Part shown: positions 1-9,634 of the stretch, one piece after another | Layout: each line of letters starts with the position of its first letter | How positions within the stretch are numbered: position 1 is the first letter of the stretch | DNA from: DATFES01 sp035457725 | GTDB taxonomy: Bacteria; Pseudomonadota; Alphaproteobacteria; CACIAM-22H2 | DNA: 47,084 nt | Direction of reading: 5' to 3' | NCBI GenBank assembly: GCA_035457725.1 | Contig: DATIBC010000049.1 | Location: 1 to 47,084 of the forward strand | Position numbers and translations under genes: made by a program | Notes under the pieces: generated by a model | Databases searched by the model: none | What the model saw: only the letters and a program-made list of their open reading frames with translations | Told to the model about the DNA's origin: nothing

Positions 1-172
1 GTTGCTCGCCACGCACCATCGGTGTCAGGGTTTTCATGGCCCCGCCGAGGCCCTTCATGGCGTCCTGCCGCTGGCCGATCACTTGTGACGGAGCTGTCTG
101 CGCTGCCACCGCGCCAGGTCCGACCATTACGGCAAGTGCGATTAACCTTGCTACTGTCCGGGACGTCCACAT
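1..172 (-). CDS. Cytochrome c' (class II), N-terminal part, cut by window edge
   Basis: The minus strand reads from an ATG at 172 into the window edge without a stop, so only about 57 residues are visible. They form a signal peptide (charged start, hydrophobic core, cut after an Ala-x-Ala just before Gln-Thr-Ala-Pro) followed by a stretch containing VIGQRQDAMKGLGGAMK, which is typical of the first helix of cytochrome c'. The C-terminal CxxCH haem site would lie outside the window. A GGAG sits 10 bases before the start. It is a likely paralogue of the complete cytochrome c' at 1336-1830. Family members are periplasmic haem proteins that bind NO or transfer electrons. The product name is fairly secure; the specific role is not visible. 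Confidence 0.75.
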   Translation of the reverse strand, partial: MWTSRTVARLIALAVMVGPGAVAAQTAPSQVIGQRQDAMKGLGGAMKTLTPMVRGEQ

Positions 173-200
173 TGCGCACAAACTCCCTTGGATTGTATGA

Positions 201-228
201 CAATCTACAATCCAACATCTGTAGATTG
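201..228. promoter_or_regulatory. Inverted repeat, candidate operator of the cytochrome c' gene
   Basis: CAATCTACA at 201-209 is perfectly repeated in reverse complement as TGTAGATTG at 220-228, with a 10-base spacer. The element lies about 30 bases upstream of the cytochrome c' start at 172 and downstream of the terminator at 243-268, so it sits where a promoter or operator should be. No T-run follows it, which argues against a terminator. The binding protein is unknown. Confidence 0.4.
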
Positions 229-242
229 CACGTCGGCGTGAC

Positions 243-268
243 AAAAAGCGGGGTGGATGGCACCCCGC
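243..268 (-). terminator. Rho-independent terminator after the diheme cytochrome operon
   Basis: Read on the minus strand, an 8-bp perfect GC-rich stem (GCGGGGTG at 248-255 paired with CACCCCGC at 261-268, 5-base loop) is followed directly by five T residues (complement of 243-247). It lies about 95 bases after the stop of the cytochrome gene at 364 and before the next minus-strand gene, so it should end the 1830-to-364 transcript. Confidence 0.75.
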
Positions 269-363
269 CTAGCCGCAGCGGCAATTCGAACGTCGCCGCG
301 ACCTAAGTACGAGCCTAACTACTGAGCCGCGTCAGTGGCAAAACACAGCTCCGTGAGTCTTCG

Positions 364-1320
364 TTACTTCGCCCCGCCTCCCGAGGTCGGCACCGCGCTC
401 GGTAACGGGGGCAACGCCTTCAGATAGGCGGCAATGGCGGAACGATCGGCCGCGCTAAGGCGGCTACTCGAGCGGGCGATGACCTCGGCCATTTCGCCGC
501 CGAGGATCTCGCCACGCGGCGTTAGTCCCAGCTCAAGAGCAAAGGTGATGTCGGCGACACTCCATTGCTCCAGGCCGGATTCGTGGGGCGTAAGGTTGGG
601 CGCCACGGTCTTTCCGTTGCCGAGTACGGCCCCCGCCATCCAGGAGGAATGATCGAGCCCGCCCAGGATATTCCGTGGCGTATGACATTCGCCACAATGC
701 GACAAGGCTTCGACGAGATAGCTACCGCGATTCCACTCCTCGCCCCGACGGTGATCGGCGCGCCAGCGCACGGCCTCGAAGTTCAGCAGCTTCCAAAGCC
801 GCAGCAGCGGCCGAAACGCGAACGGAAAGCCGATCTCGTGCGACCGGCTCGGCTCGGCCACCGGTGGCTGGGCAAATATGTACGACTTGAGGTCGAGCAG
901 GTCACGTTCGCTCGCCTTGGTGTACGAAGTGTATGGAAAGACCGGGTAGTAATGTCGGCCATCCGGGGACACGCCCTCGCGCAGCGCCCTTATGAAGTCT
1001 TGGTCGCTCCAGCGCCCGATGCCGTGACGTGGATCGGGCGTAATGTTTGGAGCGTAGAACGTTCCAAACGGCGTCTGCAGCGCCGGCCCGCCCGAAAGCG
1101 TCGGCCGGCCGCCCTTGGTGTCCGTGTGGCAAGCGAAGCAGCCCGCAGCATCAAAGATGTACTTGCCGCGATCAATCGCCGCTTGATCGGCCTGCGTAGC
1201 ACCCGACAAAGTGCACACGACTCCCGAAGCGAGCATGGCGATCCAAGTCGCTAGCCGCGAAAGCGTCGGCTTCACTTCGACCGAGTGATTTCGACTCGTG
1301 CTCGATTCGGCCCCGCCCAA
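364..1320 (-). CDS. Periplasmic diheme cytochrome c
   Basis: The protein has an N-terminal signal sequence and two class I cytochrome c domains, each with a CxxCH haem site (CFACH near the N-terminus and CGECH in the second half). This is the layout of small diheme electron carriers related to cytochrome subunits of membrane-bound dehydrogenases. The C-terminus is Pro/Gly-rich. The longest frame starts at a TTG at 1320 (318 residues). An in-frame GTG at 1275 would put the signal peptide (KPTLSRLATWIAMLASG) right at the N-terminus and may be the true start. It lies 15 bases after the cytochrome c' gene at 1336-1830, so the two are probably one operon ending at the 243-268 terminator. The electron donor and acceptor are not identifiable. 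Confidence 0.85.
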   Translation of the reverse strand: MGGAESSTSRNHSVEVKPTLSRLATWIAMLASGVVCTLSGATQADQAAIDRGKYIFDAAGCFACHTDTKGGRPTLSGGPALQTPFGTFYAPNITPDPRHGIGRWSDQDFIRALREGVSPDGRHYYPVFPYTSYTKASERDLLDLKSYIFAQPPVAEPSRSHEIGFPFAFRPLLRLWKLLNFEAVRWRADHRRGEEWNRGSYLVEALSHCGECHTPRNILGGLDHSSWMAGAVLGNGKTVAPNLTPHESGLEQWSVADITFALELGLTPRGEILGGEMAEVIARSSSRLSAADRSAIAAYLKALPPLPSAVPTSGGGAK

Positions 1321-1335
1321 CCGCCATCAGCCTCG

Positions 1336-1830
1336 CTACTGCCGCTCGAATCTGAATGTGCCCCCTGATCTGACCGGCCCCTCGTGGCAGCCGCCGCATG
1401 CTTGGCCGAACGGTCCGAACTGGGAGCGAAGCGCGGCAACGTCGTTGGACTTGGCCGCGGCGAGAAGCTTGTCGCTTTCCTCGGCCAGCTTCGCCGCCGC
1501 CGCTTCGAACTCCGCGCGGCGCGACCAGATCTCGGGCTTGGCGCGCGTGTCCGGGACCGCTTCGCGCCCGGTGCCGGACGGAAAGTTGCCCACGATCTTC
1601 TTTGCGTTGGCGCTCATCGTTTCGGCGCTTGCCACGGCATCCGCCATGTTCTGGCTTTCGCCGCGAACGACGCGCCCCAGCGGGCCGAACGCGCGAGCCA
1701 TCTGCGACATCTCGTCCTGCCGCGCCTTGACCAGCGCCGCCTTGTCGGCCTGCGCCGCCAGTTCATCGACGGCGAACATCGCCGCTGCCGTTGCGATCAA
1801 GCCTACAAGAACCAATCTGGCTCGCGACAT
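1336..1830 (-). CDS. Cytochrome c' (class II cytochrome c)
   Basis: A 164-residue precursor with a signal peptide ending near AVDELAAQA, a largely helical body, and a single C-terminal haem motif CGGCH about 20 residues from the end, which is the hallmark of cytochrome c'. The periplasmic protein would be a four-helix bundle with covalent haem. Family members bind NO or shuttle electrons. The gene is the first of the minus-strand pair with the diheme cytochrome 15 bases downstream. A second cytochrome c' lies beyond that, at 1-172. Confidence 0.9.
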   Translation of the reverse strand: MSRARLVLVGLIATAAAMFAVDELAAQADKAALVKARQDEMSQMARAFGPLGRVVRGESQNMADAVASAETMSANAKKIVGNFPSGTGREAVPDTRAKPEIWSRRAEFEAAAAKLAEESDKLLAAAKSNDVAALRSQFGPFGQACGGCHEGPVRSGGTFRFERQ

Positions 1831-2290
1831 ATCATCTCCTCCAATGCGGCGTGGCCCCGGTGCGACACCGACTGTCGCCTATCGGTCGACGCTCGACGGC
1901 AGCGAAGCACGGCGAAGCGCGTTATTCGGAATAGCCGTTGAGTTCATTGAAACATCGTGGCTGGGTAAGTTATGAAACGACGAAAAATGGATCAACCAAT
2001 AAATATTCACCGATCAACAGGAGGATTCGACCGAGATCATCGGATCGGTCCCTGTCGGGTCGCCGATGTTCATGCCTGCCGCGCGGCGTCGAATCGGGCC
2101 CGAATATCCCGGTTGATCAAGCCGTTCGTTACCGACATGCAGTGGTCCGCGCGGCAAAGGTGCGATATGGTGCCGGCCGCGGGAGGCTTAAGAACACCAG
2201 GCAAGATGATTTATTCCCGGTCACGGTACGACGAGTGCACTTGCTCGCAGACATAAGTTATTCGGCCCTGTAAAGCGAAGGCGGCGGCGG
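1831..2290. other. Gene-free stretch between divergent genes
   Basis: These 460 bases separate the minus-strand cytochrome c' gene from the plus-strand LOG gene. Short frames exist, but none has a ribosome binding site or recognisable protein. An 11-base palindrome, TATTCGGAATA, lies at 1923-1933, about 93 bases upstream of the cytochrome c' start. The region is less GC-rich than its surroundings, as expected for divergent promoters. I see nothing else in it. Confidence 0.5.
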
Positions 2291-2875
2291 ATGGTGCGTA
2301 TCAAGTCGTTATGCGTCTATTGCGGATCATCCAACGATGCGCCCGAGAGCCACCGCCAGGCTGCACGGAGGCTTGGCGTGATGCTGGCTACCTCCGGCAT
2401 CGAACTTGTGTTCGGCGGCGGGCATGTCGGGCTCATGGGCGTGATCGCCGATGCGGCGCTCGGCGCCGGCGGCCGAGTAACTGGCGTCATTCCCGAACAT
2501 CTGGTGCGCGCCGAAGTCGGCCACGCCAAGGTCACCGAACTTGTCGTCGTCAAAAGCATGCATGAGCGAAAGGAAACCATGTTCATGCGATCCGACGCTT
2601 TTGCCGTGCTGCCCGGTGGCTTCGGTACGCTTGATGAGTTCTTCGAGGTTCTGACCTGGCGTCAGCTTCGCCTTCATGACCGGCCGATCGTGTTGGTCGA
2701 CCTCGCGGGTTATTGGCGGCCGTTGCTGCGTCTCGTCGACCATCTGGTGGAGCAGCGCTACTCGCGGCCCGAAAACCGAGAGCTCATCCGCGTCGTCGAA
2801 GATATCGACGAAGTGCTGCCGGCGATCTTCGCCGAAGCACCGCCGCGCGTCCTTGCAAAGCCAGGAAAAATGTAA
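2291..2875 (+). CDS. LOG family protein (nucleotide 5'-monophosphate phosphoribohydrolase-like)
   Basis: A 194-residue Rossmann-fold protein of the LOG family. The family signatures are all visible: GGGHVGLMG near residue 42, a RSDAFAVLPGG stretch, and PGGFGTLDEFFE, which is the PGGxGTxxE catalytic/nucleotide-binding loop. Members cleave nucleoside 5'-monophosphates (including cytokinin ribotides) to free base and ribose phosphate. In bacteria the physiological substrate is often unknown. The ATG at 2291 fits the family's usual N-terminus (a VYCGSS strand). It stands alone, upstream of the isocitrate dehydrogenase gene and on the same strand. Confidence 0.9.
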   Translation: MVRIKSLCVYCGSSNDAPESHRQAARRLGVMLATSGIELVFGGGHVGLMGVIADAALGAGGRVTGVIPEHLVRAEVGHAKVTELVVVKSMHERKETMFMRSDAFAVLPGGFGTLDEFFEVLTWRQLRLHDRPIVLVDLAGYWRPLLRLVDHLVEQRYSRPENRELIRVVEDIDEVLPAIFAEAPPRVLAKPGKM

Positions 2876-3051
2876 ACAGATCAACTTCTTGTCTGGTAAC
2901 TCGTAAGGTCGATGCAAGCCATGACAAGCCGGTCGGTTTGCGCTAGAAGTCGCCGCCGGGCGCCTGGGTGCGAGCGGTCCAAACCGTGCGCCGTCAAATT
3001 CCGTCGCCGCCAGTCCCGCGCGGCGTCCTTCCACAGCAGCCGAGAAATCCA

Positions 3052-4269
3052 ATGGCGAAAATCAAGGTGAAGAACCCGATCGTCGAACTCGACGGCGACG
3101 AAATGACGCGCATCATCTGGAAGATGATTCGCGAGCGCTTGATTCTTCCGTATCTCGATGTCGAGCTGAAATATTACGACCTCGGCGTCGAGCATCGCGA
3201 CGCAACCGACGACAAAGTGACGGTGGAAGCTGCCGAAGCAATCAAAAAACACGGCGTCGGCGTCAAATGCGCGACGATCACGCCCGACGAGGCGCGGGTC
3301 AAGGAATTCGGCCTCAAGCAAATGTGGAAGTCGCCCAACGGGACGATCCGAAACATTCTCGACGGTACCGTGTTTCGCGAGCCGATCATCTGCAAGAACG
3401 TGCCGCGGCTCATTCCCGGCTGGACGCGGCCGATCGTCATCGGCCGCCATGCCTTCGGCGACCAGTATCGGGCCACCGATTTCGTCGTTCCCGGCCCCGG
3501 ACGATTGTCGGTCACCTTCACCGGCAGCGACGGCAAGAGCAACATCCGTCACGTCGTTTTCGACTTCACCGGACCTGGCGTCGCGCTGGCGATGTACAAC
3601 GTCGACGATTCGATCCGCGGCTTCGCGCGCGCCTGCTTCAATTATGGCCTGCAGCGCGGATATCCGGTCTATCTCTCGACCAAGAACACCATCCTCAAGG
3701 CCTACGACGGGCGCTTCAAGGATCTCTTCCAAGAGGTGTTCGACAAGGAATTCGCCGACCGGTTCAAGACCAGGAACCTGACCTACGAGCACCGTCTCAT
3801 CGATGACATGGTCGCCGCGGCCCTGAAGTGGTCGGGCGGGTTTCTATGGGCGGCCAAGAATTACGACGGCGACGTGCAAAGCGACACCGTGGCGCAAGGT
3901 TTCGGCTCGCTCGGCTTGATGACCTCGGTCTTGATGTCTCCGGACGGCAAGACGGTCGAGGCGGAGGCGGCACACGGCACGGTGACCCGGCACTACCGCG
4001 AACATCAGAAAGGCAAGGAGACTTCGACCAACCCGATCGCCTCGATTTTCGCCTGGACCCGCGGGTTGCAATATCGCGGCCAATTCGACGCGGCGCCCGA
4101 AGTGGTGAAGTTTGCCAACACGCTCGAGAAAGTCTGCGTCGACACTGTCGAGGCCGGCGACATGACCAAGGATCTCGCGGCGCTGGTCGGCCCGAGCCAG
4201 AAATGGCTCACCACCAACCAGTTCTTCGACAAGGTCGAGGCGAACCTGAAGAAGGCCTTGGCCGCGTGA
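3052..4269 (+). CDS. icd: NADP-dependent isocitrate dehydrogenase
   Basis: A 405-residue enzyme of the homodimeric, eukaryote-like NADP-isocitrate dehydrogenase type, which decarboxylates isocitrate to 2-oxoglutarate in the TCA cycle. The substrate loop SPNGTIRN, the metal-binding segment around SGGFLWAAKNYDGDVQSD and the cofactor region EAAHGTVTRHY are all present. The length is typical of the family. The frame extends further upstream, but the ATG at 3052 (MAKIKVKNP) matches the conserved N-terminus. The gene is followed convergently by the GNAT gene. Confidence 0.97.
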   Translation: MAKIKVKNPIVELDGDEMTRIIWKMIRERLILPYLDVELKYYDLGVEHRDATDDKVTVEAAEAIKKHGVGVKCATITPDEARVKEFGLKQMWKSPNGTIRNILDGTVFREPIICKNVPRLIPGWTRPIVIGRHAFGDQYRATDFVVPGPGRLSVTFTGSDGKSNIRHVVFDFTGPGVALAMYNVDDSIRGFARACFNYGLQRGYPVYLSTKNTILKAYDGRFKDLFQEVFDKEFADRFKTRNLTYEHRLIDDMVAAALKWSGGFLWAAKNYDGDVQSDTVAQGFGSLGLMTSVLMSPDGKTVEAEAAHGTVTRHYREHQKGKETSTNPIASIFAWTRGLQYRGQFDAAPEVVKFANTLEKVCVDTVEAGDMTKDLAALVGPSQKWLTTNQFFDKVEANLKKALAA

Positions 4270-4353
4270 CGGCAGCGGTTCGTCGCCGTGAAGGTCCGGG
4301 AAACCGCGTTCGCAGCGACGAGCGGCTCGCGCGATTCATGCAACGTTTGATCG

Positions 4354-4863
4354 CTATCCGCCGCCGGCAAGCCGCTTGAGCGCCTTGCCAGCGAGGCGCT
4401 GCACGGTCCACTCCGACATCGCCACCGCGCCTAGGCGGCGGTAAAAGGCGATCGCGTCGTCGTTCCAGTCCAACACCCACCATTCCAGCCGGCCGCAGTC
4501 GCGCTCGAGCGCGATCTGCGCCAGCCGCTGGAGCAACCGGCGCCCGACGCCGCGTCCTCGCCATTGCGGCCGCACGAAAAGGTCCTCGAGCCAGATGCCG
4601 CGGCGGCCGAGGAAAGTCGAGTAGTTGTGGAAATAAAGCGCGAAGCCGATCGCCTCGGCGTCGACGCGGGCTAGCAGGACTTCGGCCTGCGGTGGATCGG
4701 CGAACAGGCTGCGCCGCAGCTCGGCTTCGCCGGCCACGACTTCGTCGAGTCGCTTCTCGTATTCGGCCAGCTCGCGGATGAAACGCAGGATCAACGGCAC
4801 GTCTTCGATCGTCGCCGCGGCGATCTCTAGTGCCAATGCGCCATCCTCCGCCGGCTCCGCCAT
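4354..4863 (-). CDS. GNAT family N-acetyltransferase
   Basis: A 169-residue acetyltransferase. The acetyl-CoA binding motif A is visible as PQWRGRGVGRRLLQRL, preceded by the strand GIWLEDLFV and followed by the motif B region DWNDDAIAFYRRLGA. The overall pattern (EYEKRLDEV near the N-terminus, YFHNYSTFLGRRG in the middle) resembles the diamine/spermidine N1-acetyltransferase subgroup, but the substrate cannot be told. The ATG at 4863 is preferred; the longer frame runs into an intergenic repeat-like stretch. It lies 84 bases downstream of alaS on the same strand. Confidence 0.9.
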   Translation of the reverse strand: MAEPAEDGALALEIAAATIEDVPLILRFIRELAEYEKRLDEVVAGEAELRRSLFADPPQAEVLLARVDAEAIGFALYFHNYSTFLGRRGIWLEDLFVRPQWRGRGVGRRLLQRLAQIALERDCGRLEWWVLDWNDDAIAFYRRLGAVAMSEWTVQRLAGKALKRLAGGG

Positions 4864-4947
4864 GGACCGACCCCTCGACAAGCTCGGCACAGGACGATGC
4901 CTTGGCCGATTTTCCTGCGCAGCGCGGCGCAGCACCGCAAACCGTCC

Positions 4948-7617
4948 CTATGCCGCCCTGGCGCGTTCGGCGAGCGCCGATCTAATTGCGGCGAGCGCCG
5001 CCTCGGCCTTGTTGGCGTCCGGCCCGCCGCCTTGCGCCATGTCGGGACGTCCCCCGCCCCCTTTGCCGCCAAGTTCGGCGACGGCGACTTTGACGAAGTC
5101 GACGGCGTTGAGCTTCCCCTTCAGATCGTCGGTGACGCCGACGACCACGGAAGCCTTGCCGTCTTCGACTGCCACCAGCGCCACCAGCCCCGACCCGATT
5201 TTTTGCTTGAGGTCGTCGACCATCGGCTTGAGTTCGCGCGCCGGGACGCCGTCGAGACGCCGCGCCGCGAATCTTACTCCAGCCACCTCCTCGGCCATCG
5301 GCGTCGCGGCACCGCCGCCGCCCGCCACCATGGCCCGCCGTGCCTCGGCGAGATCGCGTTCGAGCTTGCGGCGCTCTTCGATCAGCTGGGCAATCCGCGC
5401 CGGCACCTCGGCGGGTTGGACCTTGAGCATCGCCGCGGCTTGATGCAACTGCGCTTCCTGCTGCGCCATGTGTTCGCGCGCCGCTTCGCCGGTAAGCGCC
5501 TCGATACGCCGCACACCGGCAGCGACGGCGCTCTCGGAGACGATCTTGAATAGCCCGATATCGCCGGTTCGGCGCACATGCGTGCCGCCGCAAAGCTCGG
5601 TCGAATAGTAATTTTCGGCCTCGCCGCCCGCCTCGTCGCCCATGCTGACCACGCGAACCTCGTCGCCGTATTTTTCACCAAACAGCGCCAATGCCCCCGC
5701 CTCGACCGCGGCGTCCGGCGTCATAAGCCGCGTGCGGACGTCGCGGTTGGCGCGAATGCGCGCGTTGACGTCGGACTCGACGGCGCGAAGATCCTCGGCC
5801 GATATCGGCGTCGGTTGGCTGATGTCGAAACGCAGCCGGTCGGGAGCAACCAGCGACCCCTTCTGCGTCACGTGCTGGCCGAGCTTGCGGCGCAGCGCCT
5901 CATGCAGCAGATGCGTCGCCGAATGATTGGCGCGCAACCGATCGCGGCGAACGGCGTCAATGCGCAAATCGACGACATCGCCGACCTTGAGCGCGCCACG
6001 CTCGACGCGTCCCAAATGAACGTGCAAGTCGCCGAGCTTCTTCTGCGTGTCGCGCACGGAGGCCTCCGTGCCGACGGCGGTGAACATGACGCCGCTGTCC
6101 CCCATCTGGCCGCCTGATTCGCCATAGAACGGTGTCTGGTTGACGACCACGGCCACATCGCTACCGGCGATCGCCTCCTGCACTTCGCGGCCGTCGACGA
6201 CGATAGCGGTGATCTTTGCCTCGGCGGTTTCGGCGTCGTAGCCAAGAAACTCGGTGGCGCCGACGCGCTCGCGAATCTGGAACCAAACCTGCTCGGTCGA
6301 CGCTTCGCCCGATCCGGCCCACGCCTTTCGCGCTTCAGCGCGTTGGCGCTCCATCCCGTTGTTGAACCCCTCGACATCGACCGTGAGCCCACGGCCGCGC
6401 AGCACGTCTTGCGTCAGGTCGAGGGGGAAACCGAATGTGTCGTAAAGCTTGAAGGCGACCTCGCCGTCGAGCGCAGCACCCTTGGAAAGCCCCTGCGTCG
6501 CTTCGTCAAGCAGGCGAAGGCCGCGTTCCAATGTCTGCTTGAAGCGCGTCTCCTCGAGCTTCAGCGTCTCGACGATCAACGCCTGGGCACGAACGAGTTC
6601 CGGGTACGCCTGGCCCATGATCTGCACCAGCGCCGGGACGAGGCGATACATCAGGGGTTCGCGCGCGCCGAGCAAATGGGCATGGCGCATCGCCCGGCGC
6701 ATGATCCGGCGCAGCACGTAGCCTCGGCCCTCGTTCGACGGCAGCACGCCGTCGGCGATAAGAAATGACGTGGCGCGCAGATGGTCGGCAATGACGCGAT
6801 GGGACACCGCGTGCGCGCCATCGGCCGCGATCTTGCTCGCCTCCGCCGACGCCAGGATCAAGTTGCGCAGCAGATCGGTATCGTAGTTGTCGTGCTTGCC
6901 TTGCAGCACCGCGGCGATGCGCTCGAGACCCATCCCGGTGTCGATCGACGGTTTCGGCAGCGGCACGCGCTGGTCCGGCGCGAGCTGCTCGTACTGCATG
7001 AAGACGAGATTCCATATCTCGATGAAGCGGTCACCGTCGCCCTCGGCGCTGCCCGGCGGCCCGCCGGGAACGTGCGCTCCGTGATCGTAAAAAATCTCCG
7101 AACACGGGCCGCATGGGCCGGTATCGCCCATCGCCCAGAAATTGTCGGCGCCCGCGATGCGGATGATCCGCTCCTCCGGCAGCCCGGCGATTTTCTTCCA
7201 GTGCGCCGCCGCCTCGTCGTCATCCGCGTAGACCGTCACCAGGAGGCGGTCCTCGGGCAGCCCGTACTCCTTGGTCATCAGGGTCCAGGCGAGTTCGATC
7301 GCCAGGTCCTTGAAATAATCCCCGAACGAGAAGTTGCCGAGCATCTCGAAGAACGTGTGATGGCGCGCGGTGTAACCGACGTTTTCGAGGTCGTTGTGCT
7401 TGCCGCCGGCGCGAACGCATTTCTGCGCCGTGACGGCCCGTTTGTAGGGCCGCGATTCGTTGCCGGTGAAGACGTTCTTGAACTGCACCATGCCGGCGTT
7501 GGTGAACAACAGTGTCGGATCGTTGCGCGGCACGAGCGGCGAGGACGGGACGGCTTGGTGTCCGTTCCGGGCGAAGAAGTCGATGAACGCGCTGCGTATG
7601 TCGTTGCCGCTCGCCAT
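4948..7617 (-). CDS. alaS: Alanine--tRNA ligase
   Basis: An 889-residue class II aminoacyl-tRNA synthetase that charges tRNA-Ala. The N-terminal catalytic domain starts with the family hallmark RSAFIDFFARNGH and TLLFTNAGMVQFK. The editing domain carries the zinc/active-site motif HSATHLLHEAL and the later CGGTHV. The C-terminal oligomerisation domain ends in the Gly-rich GGKGGGGRPDMAQGGG. The frame is open upstream to 7803, but the ATG at 7617 (MASGNDI) agrees with the conserved start. It follows recA on the same strand, a common arrangement in Alphaproteobacteria. Confidence 0.98.
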   Translation of the reverse strand: MASGNDIRSAFIDFFARNGHQAVPSSPLVPRNDPTLLFTNAGMVQFKNVFTGNESRPYKRAVTAQKCVRAGGKHNDLENVGYTARHHTFFEMLGNFSFGDYFKDLAIELAWTLMTKEYGLPEDRLLVTVYADDDEAAAHWKKIAGLPEERIIRIAGADNFWAMGDTGPCGPCSEIFYDHGAHVPGGPPGSAEGDGDRFIEIWNLVFMQYEQLAPDQRVPLPKPSIDTGMGLERIAAVLQGKHDNYDTDLLRNLILASAEASKIAADGAHAVSHRVIADHLRATSFLIADGVLPSNEGRGYVLRRIMRRAMRHAHLLGAREPLMYRLVPALVQIMGQAYPELVRAQALIVETLKLEETRFKQTLERGLRLLDEATQGLSKGAALDGEVAFKLYDTFGFPLDLTQDVLRGRGLTVDVEGFNNGMERQRAEARKAWAGSGEASTEQVWFQIRERVGATEFLGYDAETAEAKITAIVVDGREVQEAIAGSDVAVVVNQTPFYGESGGQMGDSGVMFTAVGTEASVRDTQKKLGDLHVHLGRVERGALKVGDVVDLRIDAVRRDRLRANHSATHLLHEALRRKLGQHVTQKGSLVAPDRLRFDISQPTPISAEDLRAVESDVNARIRANRDVRTRLMTPDAAVEAGALALFGEKYGDEVRVVSMGDEAGGEAENYYSTELCGGTHVRRTGDIGLFKIVSESAVAAGVRRIEALTGEAAREHMAQQEAQLHQAAAMLKVQPAEVPARIAQLIEERRKLERDLAEARRAMVAGGGGAATPMAEEVAGVRFAARRLDGVPARELKPMVDDLKQKIGSGLVALVAVEDGKASVVVGVTDDLKGKLNAVDFVKVAVAELGGKGGGGRPDMAQGGGPDANKAEAALAAIRSALAERARAA

Positions 7618-7820
7618 GATCGTCCAGCTTCGGGTCCAATCGCCGCGTCCGGCGTGGCGCGGCTTTGCGCCCGTCGTGCGGCTACGCCGCAAATACTCGC
7701 GACCGATCCCGCTGCAAAGCGCGATTTCGAGAATTTGCGCTAGAGATGTAGCCTTGGTCAGCCCGGCTGTCCAGATTGGCGCCGGTAGGCCGAACCGCCG
7801 CAACGCGGCGGTGAAAATCG

Positions 7821-7878
7821 AAAGGGCGGGCGCCGGGGTCGCTGCGCTTCGGACTTATGCGACGGGGCCCCGCCCTTT
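7821..7878 (-). terminator. Long hairpin between recA and alaS, possible second terminator
   Basis: AAAGGGCGGG at 7821-7830 pairs perfectly with CCCGCCCTTT at 7869-7878. The inner sequences can extend the pairing imperfectly. On the minus strand the stem ends in TTT and runs on into CGATTTTC, a weak T-rich tail. It may end recA transcripts that pass the 7972-8005 hairpin, or it may be a structured element in the alaS leader. Confidence 0.4.
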
Positions 7879-7971
7879 CCCTCGGCCGCGATCCGGGCGT
7901 GTTCCATCCATGGCAGCGGATGCTCGGGAAATCGCCCGGAACGGCGGAGGGTCGAAATCAAACTTGCGAAC

Positions 7972-8005
7972 GGCCGCCGGCGCTGGGGGGATGAGGCCGG
8001 CGGCC
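7972..8005 (-). terminator. Probable recA terminator hairpin
   Basis: GGCCGCCGGC at 7972-7981 and GCCGGCGGCC at 7996-8005 form a perfect 10-bp stem with a 14-base loop, starting 16 bases after the recA stop codon. The minus-strand sequence after it is only moderately T-rich (GTTCGCAAGTTTGATTT). Confidence 0.5.
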
Positions 8006-8021
8006 GCTCGAGGCTGCGGCC

Positions 8022-9107
<1,086 letters not shown>

Positions 9108-9191
9108 GTCCCGTATCTCCCTTATTTCATAGCGTTTCGGGCCTTGCAACGCGCGCCGGGAAAACGGGCCGATGCCACCGAAGACGCGAAA

Positions 9192-9206
9192 GTACTTGTT
9201 TTGTTC
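9192..9206 (-). promoter_or_regulatory. Candidate SOS (LexA) box 1 upstream of recA
   Basis: On the minus strand the site reads GAACAAAACAAGTAC, that is GAAC-N7-GTAC, one base from the alphaproteobacterial LexA consensus GAAC-N7-GAAC. It lies 85 bases upstream of the recA start. The same near-consensus motif occurs again at 9259-9273. Confidence 0.6.
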
Positions 9207-9258
9207 CCCTTAACACCTTACCGCGCCGGGATCTCCCGGTGCGGCACGGCAACAAAGT

Positions 9259-9273
9259 GTACACATTTTGTTC
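9259..9273 (-). promoter_or_regulatory. Candidate SOS (LexA) box 2 upstream of recA
   Basis: The minus strand reads GAACAAAATGTGTAC, with the same GAAC-N7-GTAC pattern and the same first eight bases as the site at 9192-9206, 67 bases away. Two matching copies in one promoter region make chance less likely. Confidence 0.55.
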
Positions 9274-9322
9274 TCTCCGACAAGCCCTCTTTTTGCAACG
9301 GCCTTGGTCCTGCCCCATGGGG

Positions 9323-9600
9323 TCATTTCGGACCTTGGATCGCCTCGATCAATGGACAATGTGGAACCAACCCGGCATCGCATTGCGCTGCCAAACCGGC
9401 CAGCGTCCGCGCCATTCGGCGCAAGTCGGCCCGCCGGGCGCGAACCGAAGGGCGATGCCCGTCGGCGTGCGCCGCACCGCCGTGCAAGAGCGGCTGTGAC
9501 CGCCGGAAGGATGCCGAATTTTATAGTAGCCGATCGTATCGACATGGCGGCCGGTCGCCGCCGCAAGGGCTCCGATCATCAATCTTGCGTCCCGCCTCAT
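9323..9600 (-). pseudogene. Decayed merR-type regulator remnant
   Basis: From an ATG at 9600 (or 9579) the minus strand encodes MIGALAAATGRHVDTIGYY, closely resembling the DNA-binding helix-turn-helix of MerR regulators, and then a GGH segment like the wing. After that the frame loses similarity. In a different frame, ending at a TGA at 9323-9325, the sequence ADLRRMARTLAGLAAQCD followed by VPHCPLIEAI matches the dimerisation helix and Cys-containing C-terminus of mercury-type MerR. At least one frameshift and loss of about 40 or more central residues are needed to explain this. It lies divergent to merF, exactly where a functional merR would be. Confidence 0.7.
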
Positions 9601-9634
9601 AGCTGCGTTCACGTTGATGTGATGCCGATTCTTG

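Larger units (their letters stand above)
7618..8021. other. Gap between recA and alaS
   Basis: 404 bases on the recA-alaS path with no credible gene. It holds the two hairpins listed separately (7821-7878 and 7972-8005) and must contain the alaS promoter, though no clear -35/-10 pair was recognised. Confidence 0.5.

Noticed and set aside
1972..2256. 94-codon plus-strand frame upstream of the LOG gene
   Set aside because: No ribosome binding site, no homology and poor codon use. Treated as intergenic.
7618..7803. N-terminal extension of AlaS
   Set aside because: It has no conservation. MASGNDIRSAF at 7617 is the normal start.
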